A stretch of DNA of 64,000 bases from Parastagonospora avenae f. sp. tritici 18332-5. Its lineage: Eukaryota > Ascomycota > Dothideomycetes > Pleosporales > Phaeosphaeriaceae. This document shows positions 1 through 11,313 of the stretch, in pieces (positions within the stretch are counted from its first letter, which is position 1; the number at the start of each line of letters is the position of its first letter). Both the position numbers and the translations under genes were made by a program. The notes under the pieces are model-generated. The model was not told the origin of the DNA and made no database searches. It saw only the letters and a list, made by a program, of their open reading frames with translations. The stretch is from the NCBI GenBank assembly GCA_022559985.1, contig JAFJTR010000039.1, positions 62,001-126,000 on the forward strand, in the 5' to 3' direction.

Positions 1-698
1 TCCGTAGTGAACGGACAAAGCTGACATCTCAGATCCATGAACTCCAAAACCAGAACGCTCAACTCATTGAGGATCACACTCGCGACGTCCTCTCGATCAA
101 GGCGAAAGAAACTCAGCTCGTGCGCGCCCGCTCAGATTACGAAGCTGCAGAGCAGACTGTACAGAACCAGCGACGAGAAGTGGACCGCCTCAAAAGGGAG
201 CTCAGTCGCCAAGTTCGTGCTACTTCACCACCGCCTACGGAGATTGGAGAGCAGATCTATACAGACAACACGAATGGCGCACGCCTTGGAGACCCTGGAT
301 ACGGAAATCATGGCCTGTATGGTCGGCGGGAGAGGAGCTTTGCCAGCGGACCTGGAAGTCCAGGCGGTGATGGTAAGGAAAACTTCGATGCTTTGTCTCG
401 ACCTAGTAGCAATTTGAGTGGAAAGCTGAGTCCACGACGAGCAGATGCGTCTGGAAAATCTTCGATATCATCGAGAGGAGGTGGTCGCATGAGCCCTGCG
501 GAGAACGGAATCGGCCGAGCCGGCAGCTCACAAGCAGCATCTGGCGCAGAGAGTTGGAAGCGTGCTGCGGAGGTGACGCAGAACTTGAAGCAGAGAATCG
601 AGATGATGAAGGTGAGTACTAACAAGTTGATACGCTTAAGGACACTACTGACAGCCACCTAGGCGAAGCAAGGCATTGGAAGAACTCCACAGCAATAG
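1..698 (+). CDS. coiled-coil protein, 3' end only (5' partial)
   Basis: The reading frame is open from base 3 to a GTGAGT donor at 612. A 51-nt intron (612-662, ending CCTAG) leads to a last exon at 663-698 that ends ...GIGRTPQQ then TAG. The first visible stretch (HELQNQNAQLIEDHTRDVL, then repeated E/Q/R heptad-like sequence to about residue 75) is a typical coiled coil. It is followed by a Ser/Gly/Pro-rich disordered tail and a short helical end (QNLKQRIEMMKAKQ). The start lies upstream of the window. I do not recognise the family: the pattern fits a spindle, polarity or cytoskeletal coiled-coil protein, but no catalytic or named motif is visible. The exon joint is well supported by splice consensus and frame. 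Confidence 0.7.
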
Positions 699-1268
699 CC
701 TGTCGATATGCAGATCCCTCGCATCGTCCCTTCCTGTATGCATTTCTGCTTATAAGCCTGTACATGGTGCTGGAATTTGGCGTCGCTTCCGCATAGCGTG
801 TTGGGCGGCCTGCGGGTGTCCCCATTGTCGGCATTTAGGCGGCGTTCGGCGTAACCGGTCATTTAGTATGTGATTAGGATGAACAGGTACATGTGCGGAT
901 AAGCACGTTGTGCATAGCATACACTCGTGCATCGGTACGCGAGGGTCTGGCCGTGTGCTTGCGCAGTTTTCACGAGATATCCCCTGGCGCTTGTCTGCTT
1001 TTATGATAGACTTAGAGTACTAAGCTGGAAACAAGTACCTTGTCCATGCCGTTCCCTGTGTTTGCGTGAGGTAACATGCAGCTGCCAGTCAGCCTCAAGA
1101 AATACCAGCAGAGTGGGCGAGCTAACGAGCACGCTGCAACTAAATCACACTTGGCGTAATGGTGGTCTGAGTGTGAGCCTACCTGGGTATTGGATACTGC
1201 TACGCTGTCCACTGCAGACTTACTTGCTTGCTCCACCCAATGCAAAGCGGACGCATATCCTATCGAGC
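699..1268. other. intergenic, 570 bp
   Basis: This separates the coiled-coil gene from the co-oriented aminotransferase gene. No convincing coding frame, repeat or RNA gene was seen. It presumably holds the 3' end of the first transcript and the promoter of the second. Confidence 0.5.
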
Positions 1269-2714
1269 ATGGAAGCTGGACTGTCATTGCGTGCAGAAAA
1301 GAACTTGGAGGATCTCCTTCTCTCCATCGCAGCAGGCGCCCCACCTAAGCAGTACAATGCAACAGCGGCTGTCGATCTCTCTAGCGCACAGAACGAGGTG
1401 CTTCGACCGGAGCTTGTAAGACTTCTCCAGAGCACCATAGAAGACAAAGCTACGAGTAAGGTACACTAGCGAGTATTCCCTTCTTGCAAGTATATTGTGT
1501 TGATTGAGTGCTGCAGGTGTTCGCTTTACCTGCGTCTGACGGTGGAGATGCACAGCTCCGGGACGCACTTGCCTCATTCTTCAACAGCTATGTTCATCCA
1601 ATTCATCCTGTCAAATCTGCGCATATTGCTCTCACCGCTGGCGCAACTGATGCCATTGAGAATGTAATCCATGTCGTTTGCGATGATGGCGACAGCGTGC
1701 TCGTACCCGGACCTTCGTGGCGTAAGTTCAGCGATAAAATGACCAAAGATCGATTCGGAAAACTGACATATGGTTTGCAGATGGGTTTACGCCGATGCTC
1801 AAGAGCCGAGCAAACGTCAACATAGTCGTTGCCCAACCCCCAGCTTATGACAATTGGGACAATTATCTTGCTGCTTCATTGCAAGCAGTGTACGATTGTT
1901 CAGCAGACCGATCACGCATCAAGGCTGTATTGCTGTGCAACCCTCACAACACTCTGTCGAGATGTTACCCAAAAAAGGCTTTGCTCGAGGTCATGGAATT
2001 TTGTCAAGAGCATGGACTACACCTCATCGTTGACGAGATATACGCCCTGACCGACCTCAACACGGCACCAGCAAAGGCACCAGCATTCGTCTCCGCCCTG
2101 TCACTGACAGAGCCACTGGTCCCAGAAGGCGCAGTCAAAGTCGATCCAAGCCGCGTGCATGTCGTATGGAGTGCAAGCAAGTTGTTCGGCATGAGCGGGT
2201 TCCGCGTTGTAAGTCATGACCCTATACTTGACGAAACGTGTACCCGGAGTTATTCATCATGACGTAGGGCTGCATTGTATCTCAGCAAAACCCACGTCTC
2301 CTGACAGCAATGTCTCTACTGACAAAGTATCATGTCAACGTCGTGGCTTCAGCTTATCTTACCACACTGCTAACGTGGTCACAATTGCCAACACTGCTCA
2401 AACTTAATTCCGACCGCCTCACGACTTCGTGCCAGCTTCTTACGAATTTGCTTGCGAAGCGGAGTATTGAATTCATCGCGCCTTCGCATGGGCTGTTTCT
2501 ATTCGCAAAGCTAGCAAAATGTGCAAAGAGCGCAGCGGACGAGAAGGGGTTCTATGACAAGCTGGCCATGGCGGGCGTCAGGGTCGGCGAAGGCAGACTA
2601 TACAAAGGCGTGGAAGGGGAGTATGGCTGGGCGAGGGTATGCTTCTCGCTACCGGTGGACGTTTTGCAGACGGCGCTTGGAAGGATCGAGGGTGTTTTGG
2701 CGGAGGAGGCGTGA
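1269..2714 (+). CDS. PLP-dependent aminotransferase, class I/II, ACC-synthase-like
   Basis: Four exons: about 1269-1455, 1509-1721, 1781-2208 and 2268-2714, giving about 424 aa. It is a fold-type I PLP enzyme of the aminotransferase/1-aminocyclopropane-1-carboxylate synthase-like family common in fungi. Visible hallmarks are the N-terminal AVDLSSAQNEVLRPEL block, TAGATDAIENVIHV near the cofactor phosphate, PGPSWHGF, LLCNPHNT, LIVDEIYAL with the PLP-binding Asp and Tyr, and VWSASKLFGMSGFRV, whose Lys (about residue 267) should form the Schiff base. The first intron is ambiguous: GTAAG at 1456 with acceptor TTGAG at 1508, or donor 1461 with acceptor CTGCAG at 1516. Both keep frame and differ by one residue. 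The start was chosen because MEAGLSLRAEKNLEDLL aligns with usual family N-termini. The true substrate cannot be read; ethylene-type ACC synthesis should not be assumed. Confidence 0.88.
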
Positions 2715-3021
2715 GGGGAAGATGGGGTTGGCTTCGCGCCTCGGCGGACTCCGATGGTATAGCGTTTGGAATGAAGTCACGTACCTGCTTGTCTTATCGG
2801 GCTCGAACTCTATGGACAATGCATTGATTCAAGCTTGCGCGGGTTCTGCATATCTTGATGGTCTAAGCTGAGATAGTTGTTGTACATGCGGAATCTACCT
2901 GTGAATAGAGTGAAAATAGACGACAGTACACCACCTGACACGAACGACATTACTGCGGAAAGGTATTCCCACGTCTCGCCTACTCTTCTGGCTCAGTCTC
3001 GTAAACGTAGGCCTCGGTATG
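2715..3021. other. convergent intergenic, 307 bp
   Basis: Space between the 3' ends of the aminotransferase (+) and RIB3 (-). It contains only presumed 3' UTRs; no further feature seen. Confidence 0.5.
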
Positions 3022-3865
3022 CTACACGGCAGCCAGTTTGTCCTCATTCTGCTCAATGTAGGCGACCAGATCCTCAATCGTGCAGACCTTGATGCCCCAC
3101 TCCTTTCCAAACGCCAGACACTCGTCTCGCCTCATCATGCCGCCTCCCTCAAACTCGGGCCGTCCTTGGAATACCTCGCCGTCCGTGATGAGCTCGCAGA
3201 TGACGCCGACTGGCTGCTTGCCGGCCAATCTGCACAGATCCACAGCGGCCTCAGTATGCCCTCTCCGCACACGGACGCCGCCGTCGCGCGCTTGCAGTGG
3301 CAGTACGTGGCCTGGTCTCCGGAAGCTTGCGGCCTTTGAGTTCGGATCCGCAAGCAATCTGCACGTCAGGCTCCTGTCGTGCGCGCTGATGCCCGTGGTT
3401 ACACTTTCGTCTGCCGCGTCGACTGAGACGGCGTATGCGGTCTGATTCGGATCCGCATTGTCCGAGACCATCTGGGGCAGGTGCAGTGCTGCGGCGCGCG
3501 AGACGGGGAGAGGCGCGCAGAGGTAGCCGGAGCTGTAGCGGATCATGAACGAGGCTTTTGCGGGCGTGAGGGCGGACGCGGCAATGATCAGGTCGCCTTC
3601 ATTTTCGCGTGAGGGGGAGTCGAGGACGATCACGAATTCGTCGTTTGCTGGATATGCGCATTAGCTTGTGACATATACAATGCATGTGGTTGCAAGAGGG
3701 CATACCAAATGCTTGTATGACGTCCGGTATTGAATCGAACGCCGGGTGCGCCGGTGTGGGATTCGAAAGGCCATTCACGGCGGGGAGGCCGTTGAGTTCG
3801 GCGGGCATGCTGGGCAGCTCTGTGTCGCTGAATGCCTGAGCCTTATAGTCTTGTTTACTCTCCAC
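3022..3865 (-). CDS. RIB3: 3,4-dihydroxy-2-butanone 4-phosphate synthase
   Basis: Two exons on the minus strand (3865-3706 and 3647-3022) joined across a 58-nt GTATGC...CAG intron give 261 aa. The enzyme converts ribulose 5-phosphate to 3,4-dihydroxy-2-butanone 4-phosphate plus formate, the four-carbon precursor of riboflavin. The sequence shows the diagnostic FVIVLDSPSRENEGDLI block (about residues 58-74, with the acidic metal-binding/catalytic Asp and Glu), TGISAHDRSLTCRLL, FRRPGHVLPL, RRGHTEAAVDLCRLAG with the second metal-ligand His, and GVICELI. It is a monofunctional enzyme as in yeast Rib3; there is no GTP cyclohydrolase II domain. An N-terminal extension of about 45 residues (rich in Pro, Ala, Asn) precedes the core and looks disordered. 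It is convergent with the aminotransferase and co-oriented with the purine permease; any link through purine/flavin supply is only inference. Confidence 0.95.
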
Positions 3866-4493
3866 TGCTCGCTCTTCTCTCCAGAGCTGTGCACTGTCTG
3901 AGGATGCGCACCCAAGGCTTCTTCGCGCAAGTCACTGCTTATGAAAGTCGCGGTTGCGTTGGTAAGCTGATGCCGGATAGTTCCGCTGTCAGTTTGGTTG
4001 GTTTGCGTGTGAGATTGTGAGATTGTGTAGATTCCACTCTGCTCATGGCATGTCCAAGAAAGGCGTGATCCAGGAACAATTGCTCGCAATCTGACACTGC
4101 GGAACCGCGATCGCGAATGGCACAAAAACAGACTATCATGTGGTGGGGTTTTAGAGCCTCGGTCCCTGCATCGGCCTGAAGCCTGCCGTTTCTTCCGGCT
4201 GCCGAGCATCGATTCCGTTTATCAATAGCGGCTGTACATAGACCACATACATCACACAGAACAAGACACTGGTATAGGCATTGTCTGTATATTTACCGAG
4301 ATAATAGATCATAGCATTGTTCAACGAGGGTATTTCCAGCCAATCCGCACCATGCTTCGTTGCGCCGAAACCACCATCCAGACGCCAAAACTCGACAGTA
4401 GCCACCACACTCTAGTTTACAGCACATGTACGAATCCCTTTACCAACTTTCGCGGAACTCCATAAATACAAAAAATACAACCGGCGACCGTTT
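3866..4493. other. intergenic between permease 3' end and RIB3 start, 628 bp
   Basis: Upstream region of RIB3 and downstream region of the permease gene (both minus strand). Short open frames here show no family features. No repeats seen. Confidence 0.45.
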
Positions 4494-6402
4494 CTACGCA
4501 ACGTGATGACCGGGTTTGCTCGCCGAAATGTACTCTTTCTCGTGTCCACTAGACGCAGAGCCATCATCGTTCCTGTGCTCATCCTGTCGTTGTACCGTAA
4601 CACCCTCAGACTGGTCGTTATCCCTCCAGAAATCCTTCTTACCATTGCTTAGCCGCTGCATCCAGGGAGGGAGGAATCCACCAGGAATGCGGTAAGTCCA
4701 ATGCTCTTTCTCTTCCTTGTTGTGCGGTACAATGCGTCCACCAGAGGCCTTCTCAATGAGCCATACAGACGTGTTGATGATGATGTAAGAGCAGATACCG
4801 GCAATAAGACCATATGCGATGGAGTAGGTAAAGGGCATAATCGCAATCGTGAGGAAGGCGGGAATGGCGTCACCCATGTATCGCCAGTTGATGTCCTTGG
4901 CTGACTGAGCCATGAGCGAACCGACAATGATCAGCGTACAGCCAGTTGCCCACGGTGGAATCGAAGCAAAGATGGGTGCGAAGAACACGGCAATGAAGAA
5001 GCAGAGTCCAGTGAACATGGCGGTAAGACCAGTCTTTCCGCCCTCAGAAATACCGGCTCCAGACTCGATAAAGGCAGTAACTGGTGGTGAGCCCATGAGG
5101 GAGCCGATGGAGATGCCCAACGCATCAACTGTATAAGCGATGGACGAGTTTTCAAAGTCCTGAGTGCGCTCATCGATAACGCCACTGAATCGAGCCATTG
5201 AGTACAGGGTGCCGGTACCTAAATCGTCAGTTCAAGCCGAGCAGATTGCATTTGACACACTTACAGTCGAGAATGTCAACATATAGGAAGGTGATGAAGG
5301 CAAGTCCCCATCGTCCAGCGTGATCTGCAATGTTCCACTCCTGGACAGCCAAAATTCGACTGATTGGATGGAAAGTGACAACCTTCTTGAAGAAGTCAAA
5401 CTTGGAGTCGCCGAGTGCATCGTGCGGGAAGTAAGTGACAGACGTCGGGCGTGGCCAGGAGATGATGGAGACGAGAAGAATACCAAAGATGATTGCGCCC
5501 TTGACGCGATACATCATCAGCATGACGGTGAGAATACCACCACAGAAGATTCCGATCCACATGGTTGGGTTCCTCATCTTCTGGGACTCCGGGCAAAGGC
5601 CAGTTTCAGCGTCCTTATATTGAGGAGCACATCCAGCAAGTTCCAGAGGAGTCGATTGGGCACCGACAAGCAATCCAATTCCAGCTGAGTAGGCAAGACC
5701 AATGATGGTGAGGTAGAGTCCAATACCAACACCTGTGGCGAGTTTGATACTGGCTGGGATAGCTCTCGCGAGCCATTGTCGGATTCCAAGAAGAGTCAGA
5801 CCGACAAAAACGAAGCCCTCGACAAAGACGGCTGTGAGAGCGACCTGATACGGCACCATGCCACTGCCGTGGAATCCCACGACAGTGTAGGCAAAATAGG
5901 CATTCAGGCCCATTCCAGGGGCGAGGGCAATGGGTAAGTTGGCGAACAGGCCCATGCAGAAGGAAGTGAGAGCAGCGATGGCGGCAGTGGCCGTGACCAG
6001 ATCCCGCTTGACTTCCTCGATGCATTGCAGGTATTCCAGAGGGCTATCCGTGATGCAGCTGTCCTTGCTTGTAACCGGGCACACGCAGTTACCTCCGCTG
6101 TCGGAGACGATGGACGCTAGTAGAAGAGATCAGCCCGATACGCCCATGGTGGTGTTGTAAGTAATGGCATACAGTTGACAGAGATGATGTAAGCCATAGC
6201 GAAGAAGGTGGCCAAGCCCGCACGGAACTCGGTAAAGAAGAAGCTGCCCTTGCGTTCCTTGGGCTGCACAACGGTTAGCCAAGGAATGCATATCAAACAT
6301 GGAAAGCAAGCTGCGTACATGACCGGAACCCTCAAGGCGAAAGTATCTGCCCACAAAGGAGCGGGCAACCGCCATATTGGCGTTGTGAACCCAGCCCGCC
6401 AT
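4494..6402 (-). CDS. azgA: adenine/guanine/hypoxanthine permease, AzgA type
   Basis: Four exons on the minus strand (6402-6319, 6263-6173, 6116-5265, 5218-4494) give 583 aa, close to the roughly 580 aa of Aspergillus AzgA. The protein is a plasma-membrane proton symporter for hypoxanthine, adenine and guanine, of the AzgA-like branch of the nucleobase-cation symporters. Recognisable segments are FFTEFRAGLATFFAMAYI, SDSGGNCVC, the GMGLNAYFAYTVVG signature, VDILDCTGTLYSMARFSG, SIGSLMGSPPVTAFIES and GISEGGKTGLTA, with about a dozen hydrophobic segments. The hydrophilic C-terminal tail (acidic, Ser-rich) would be cytosolic. All three introns (55, 56 and 46 nt) have good GT...AG ends and restore the frame. 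In the TLYSMARF region the family commonly has DTTGTLY; here it is DCTGTLY. An AGATAA (GATA-type) site sits about 230 bp upstream, compatible with nitrogen control, but a single site is weak evidence. Confidence 0.94.
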
Positions 6403-8844
6403 GACGATGAAAATTTTTGTCGTCTCTTGAAAAGGTGTGTGGAGTGACTAGTTGAGGTCGGGAGCAATGGTCGCAAGAACGCAGAAGATTGAAAGACAAC
6501 GGCGCGTCTGCGAGCGGTGTCGGCGACAACTAAAGGGACCCGGCAGACACAAGCTTTAAAGTAAATTCATGTGAATAGTGCGTAGGGCCTGGACGTGAAC
6601 GTATCTCTAGCATCCCGCACCGGGTTCAAGATAAGGGTTTGCGGCAACGGCAGGGATCACCTGGGCAGGCGTCGCCTGGAATGATCGTCGCGTCAAGCCC
6701 GGCTAAGATTGGCTAGCCGGTTGGCCACGCGAGACTGCATCTCCCATCGGCAAGGGGCGTACTGCGCGAGGGCGTAGGCTGCTGTCCCAGGCGCTGGGGA
6801 AGCAATTCACGGTGGAGCGGCGCACATCCGCTTGGGTTCTCTGCTGCAGCTCCAACAGCTCCGTCCTTTGCTGGGCAGCCCCACTTGCTTTTTGCCATAC
6901 CTATGCTTTCAAGCCCGCCAGCCACGCCTGGCTCCGTAAGAGCCCTGGACATGGGAGGCGGCCGTCTCCGCTCTCCACAAAGGATGTATATCCGATATGG
7001 CCCCTCGCGAGCTGCACAGTGCGGATGCTATCTATCGTGGCTGTTGCTTGCCAATGCCCATTTCCTCACGGCCGTCCGATTGCAAATGCCATTTGGTCAC
7101 ATCAGAAGATCCACCAGCAGTCGGGCGGGTCAGCCAGATTGAGACGATGGGACGGGGCTACCATTAGGCCTGTGGGTACAGAGCGATACTATGCGCCGTT
7201 TGCACTCGATTGACGGCGCCACGCGGATGCTGGCTCAGGCATCGTCGTCCTGCTGCTGCTGTTCGTACTCCTAACGACGAGGGTGAGACGTCGAAACAAG
7301 ACTCATCCGCAATGGCTACAGCAGACCATGGTGGCCACCGGGAGCCGGGGTTTGCTCATCTCAGATCGCGTCTATGCCAGTTCCCCATCGAGCAGCCGAG
7401 CCACCCCGGCTTCCTTCCACCTCATCGTACAGCATTGTCGACGTCGCACAGCATACAGTGTGATGTGTCAGCCGCGCCTTGCAAAAGCATCCTTCGTCTG
7501 CCACAGCACCGCAATCTGCCAGAAGTGACCTGACATTCTCAGACACACGGCGACTTAGTGCACCCGGCACTACCTAGGTACCATGTTCCCCGGCACCCAT
7601 CGCATCACGCCTTGGTGAGCATTCATCGAGAGGCGCATGTCAAGATCTGAATACACTCAGTCGCGTCGACAGATCCTGGCCTGCATCCCCGTTGTGTACG
7701 ACCCTGCAGTAAGGCAGTGCCACCATGCACTGGACATTCATTTGAGATCCCATGTCTTCGGCCCAAGACGCCTTGTGTATTTCCACCTTTGCTCACCGCC
7801 GTGATCCTGCTCACAAACATTCCATGTCGATGTCCTCCCCTAATGTACGCAACACAAGGACTGCGATTTGCACAGGGCCTCAGCCAGGTTGCTGGATGCA
7901 GGCCGCTGCGCACCCCGTAAAGCGCGGACAGCTCTCTTGACCCCAAGATCTGTGGCCCAGATCGTGTGTAGCCTTTGCACGCAAAACAAAATCTGTCCAC
8001 CGGCTCGCAAGCCATGTTTGGGTCGCTCGAAAGAGTTTGTTCCGAGCTGGGCACTGAGCGGCAACACGGAGATAGATCCTTCGAGGAGACGCTTGCCTGG
8101 AAGCCCTAGCTTGCAGCACATAGAGGTGGTTCTTCACCTGCTCAAGTTGTACCAAGTGCAAGTACTCATCCGACTCTCGTATTAGCAATGGTACACGTAA
8201 TGAGCCCTGCTAGTGCTGTTGGCTGATCCGTCGTACTGTGTGTGTACCAACATGCTGTATCACAACGTGCACGCTATGCCAAGCGATGCCGTTGGACGTC
8301 CATGCGCCAGATTGTCGATGACTGCCTCGAAAGTCCCTGTCGTTGTCTGTGCTGCTACGGACGTCTCACATAGAGGTAAAAGTCTAAGCGAGATGTGACT
8401 GGTACCGATCAGATTGCTCACCTTGTGGCACTGGAAGTGACTTGACAGATTTGGGAGGCTTGGAGGGCAACAAGCAAGCAAGTTTGACGGAGCAAGCCAC
8501 ACTCATCTTGAAGACGAAAATGACCTGGCATCAAATCATGGTTGCCAACTGTGAAGCATGGTAGAGCTTAGCCAGCCATGGATGTGCTACCACTACAAAT
8601 GTTTCACTTGACGACCCATGGCATATCCGTGAAAAGATATATGGATTTTGTTACTCTAATTGAGTATGTATTGGGCTGCAATGAGTACACCGAATACGTG
8701 AATCAGGACTCTCGCGCGCCTGGCAAATCGTGAATCGCGTTGAGCCGCGCTAGTGATCAAGGGTCACGATGACGTAGGACGTGGTGATGAAGCCTGATTG
8801 TCGCGTGCAATTTCCATGCCAGTTACCAGGGCTCGACGAAGACG
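6403..8844. other. long divergent intergenic region, 2.4 kb
   Basis: Shared upstream space of the purine permease (-) and MCU (+). Open frames exist on both strands (longest about 140 aa) but read as low-quality sequence rich in Cys, His, Arg and Ser, with no family motif, so none is called. Visible details are an AGATAA site at 6629-6634, an inverted repeat CCGGCTA-N8-TAGCCGG at 6699-6720, and a short CTG run near 7250. No RNA gene or transposon was recognised. Confidence 0.45.
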
Positions 8845-10587
8845 TTGCTTGCACTTTGTAGAAAGAGCCGAAGTATCCGGATTCGATCACGCCTGACTGC
8901 AATTGTGCCAGTCATGAAGCACCGCATAGTCGGCCTAGCCTCACTGCCACGCGCATGCTTCCACACACAACCTCAGCACCAAAGGCGGCTTATTGGACTC
9001 TCACAATACAAAGTAGCCGCTGCGAGGCCACTAGAATCGCGAAGTTTTTCAGTAGTAGCGACGCTCCGGGCCAAGGTACCCAGGTTTGCAAGTTATCAGA
9101 ACTCCAACGCAAGACCGGCCGCTGAACTCAATGAGAACATCACCCAGGAGGAGAAGGACCACTTTGCTCGCAGACTCGAGGAGGACAGAGGAAAGCAGAT
9201 ACGGACGCCATGGCACCGGGAAGGGAGCGATGTTCCGCCTGTTGCGCGGCAGCGGAGCGCTGGAGCCATGACCAAGGGTGCGTCTTGTCAACTTGAAAGC
9301 TCGCAGACGTGGACTAACACACGGCGAAGGAAAGCTTCTCACGACACCCTCACGAATGCTCAAGATCATACTCCCTCTTGTCACCAAAGACATGAATTCC
9401 GACCGCAAAGATATCGAGCCCTTGGCCTTGCTAGTCCACCCGCAACAGCCCATCTCCTACCTCGAGCGCCTGATACAAGCTGAACTGCCTATGATCAAAG
9501 ACAAAGACGGGAAAGAACGGATACCCAACGTCTACTTTCGCGCCGAGGATTCGATGCAGAGTGATGCGCAACCGTTAGAGGTGGAGGAGACGACTGTCAG
9601 CAATGACAGTGAAGCAGTCGGGGACCAGGAAGGCTACGAAGACTTTGAGAAGGTTGACGAGATACGCGTTGACGGGAAGACAGAGCGTACCGGTAAGCTG
9701 AGCAACAATGTCAAGAATAGGAAGACACCAGAAGAGGCTGCCGAGCTTCGCAAAGGCGTCGGCCAAGGGGGTGTCGAATCTTATTCCGGCTTAGGGCAGG
9801 ATGCTCCAAGTGACAAGAAGGCGCAGCGCAAGTTCGTGCGGTGGTCAAGCTCTACTGAGGTCGGTGACTTCATCCGCGATGCTGCGAGAGGGCAGGAATT
9901 TGCCATTGAGATTGAGGGCGCGCCAGAAGAGATCCGCGTCGGTGTACCCAGCTTCAACGACCGCACATACTATCTGCGCATGCGTCTACGCAAGACATCG
10001 CAGAAGATTTCTGAAATGGCCGACATCAAGAAGGAGTGCGACAGGCTAGCGCACAAGGCCGCTCAGCGTGTTGCAGGTGCAGGCTTCGCCGGGATCGTCG
10101 GCTGGTGGGGTGTCGTCTACTATCTTACCTTCCAGACAGAGCTCGGATGGGACGTTATGGAGCCTGTCACAGTAAGTCTTTCTTTCTTTCGTCTTGCCAA
10201 TGAAATGGTAGACTAACAAGTACCTAGTATCTTGTCGGTTTATCTACTTTGATCGGCGGTTACATGTGGTTTCTGTATCACAACCGCGAGGTCTCCTACC
10301 GCTCCGCCATGAACTTCACCATTTCCCGTCGCCAACAGAAACTCTACCAGGCCAAGGACTTCGACCTTCGGAAATGGGAAGCTCTCATAGACGATGGCAA
10401 TACGCTCCGAAAGGAAATCAAGGCCATCGCCAACGAGTACGATGTAGAATGGGACGAGCTCAAAGACGAGAAGGACGAAAAGGTCCGCGAAGCACTCAAG
10501 GATGAGCGCAAGAAGAAAAAGCAAGGGAAGGGGGATGAGAGCAAGGATGAGGATGAACCAGCGGACAAAGATGGCAAGAAAGATTAA
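8845..10587 (+). CDS. mcuA: mitochondrial calcium uniporter pore subunit (MCU)
   Basis: Three exons (8845-9277, 9330-10171, 10228-10587) give 544 aa; a later in-frame Met at 8914 is an alternative start. The N-terminus is Arg-rich and free of acidic residues, as expected for a mitochondrial presequence. A long matrix domain follows. Near the C-terminus two membrane segments (about 392-412 and 426-443) flank the loop WDVMEPVTY (W418-Y426). This is the MCU selectivity-filter signature (W-D-x-x-E-P-x-T-Y) that forms the Ca2+ ring with Asp419 and Glu422. A charged Lys/Glu-rich coiled-coil tail closes the protein. The 52- and 56-nt introns both have GACTAAC branch points; the second splits the filter exactly after the Thr codon. 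Function: Ca2+ entry across the inner mitochondrial membrane. Known fungal MCUs work without the EMRE subunit; that is family knowledge, not visible here. Confidence 0.93.
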
Positions 10588-11313
10588 CTGGGGTAAGATT
10601 TTACTGATTGGACTTGATCTGTTGTCGAGCGTGGCGTTTGGGAGTGGAAGGATTTGCTCATCATGTGGCGTCTTGTGAATACCGGTCGAGACACATAGAG
10701 GACATAATGCTGAAACGAACCGCAGGAGTGTCTCTTGTGCTCTGAAGACGTTTGACTACTTTTTGCAGTTCATCTCTCTTTTGACCACGGTAGCATATAG
10801 CTATATTAGTACTGCATTCCATATCTGTCCTACTAGGGCTTCGACGATTACTCTCTCACACTCTTAAGCTCGCTTAGGAGAATTGACTACCAAGCTTCTG
10901 AGAACTACAAGCGAGCGCAACGTACGATGAACTGAACAGTCCGCTGTCCCAAGTAGGCAGTTGAAGATACCAGAGTCCATGTCGGGTAAAGTCTCCGCGA
11001 CCAGGGTTTCTCGAAGATCACCCGCATCACATAACCAAGCTCATATTGGCAAGAGCCAAGTCTCGCCTTATTGCAATACTCTTGTCGCCTGTCGAATGCA
11101 GACAAGCCCGGTTGTGAGAGACTGGCATCTCGCGACACAGCGAATCACACTCAGGCACGCCATCAGTACGACACCTGCTTGTAGCGTGCCACAATGATTG
11201 TTGGAACAAGATGCTGCGGTTGCGAGAGGTGTCTACTTAAGACTCAGAACGTCGCAGCTGTTGAGGTAGCGCATCGCTTGTGAGCTGTTGGAGCCCCAAT
11301 AATATTTTGAAAC
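10588..11313. other. intergenic, 726 bp
   Basis: Downstream of MCU and upstream of the aminopeptidase gene. It is AT-richer close to the aminopeptidase start (AATAATATTTT at about 11298). No coding frame or repeat is supported. Confidence 0.45.
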
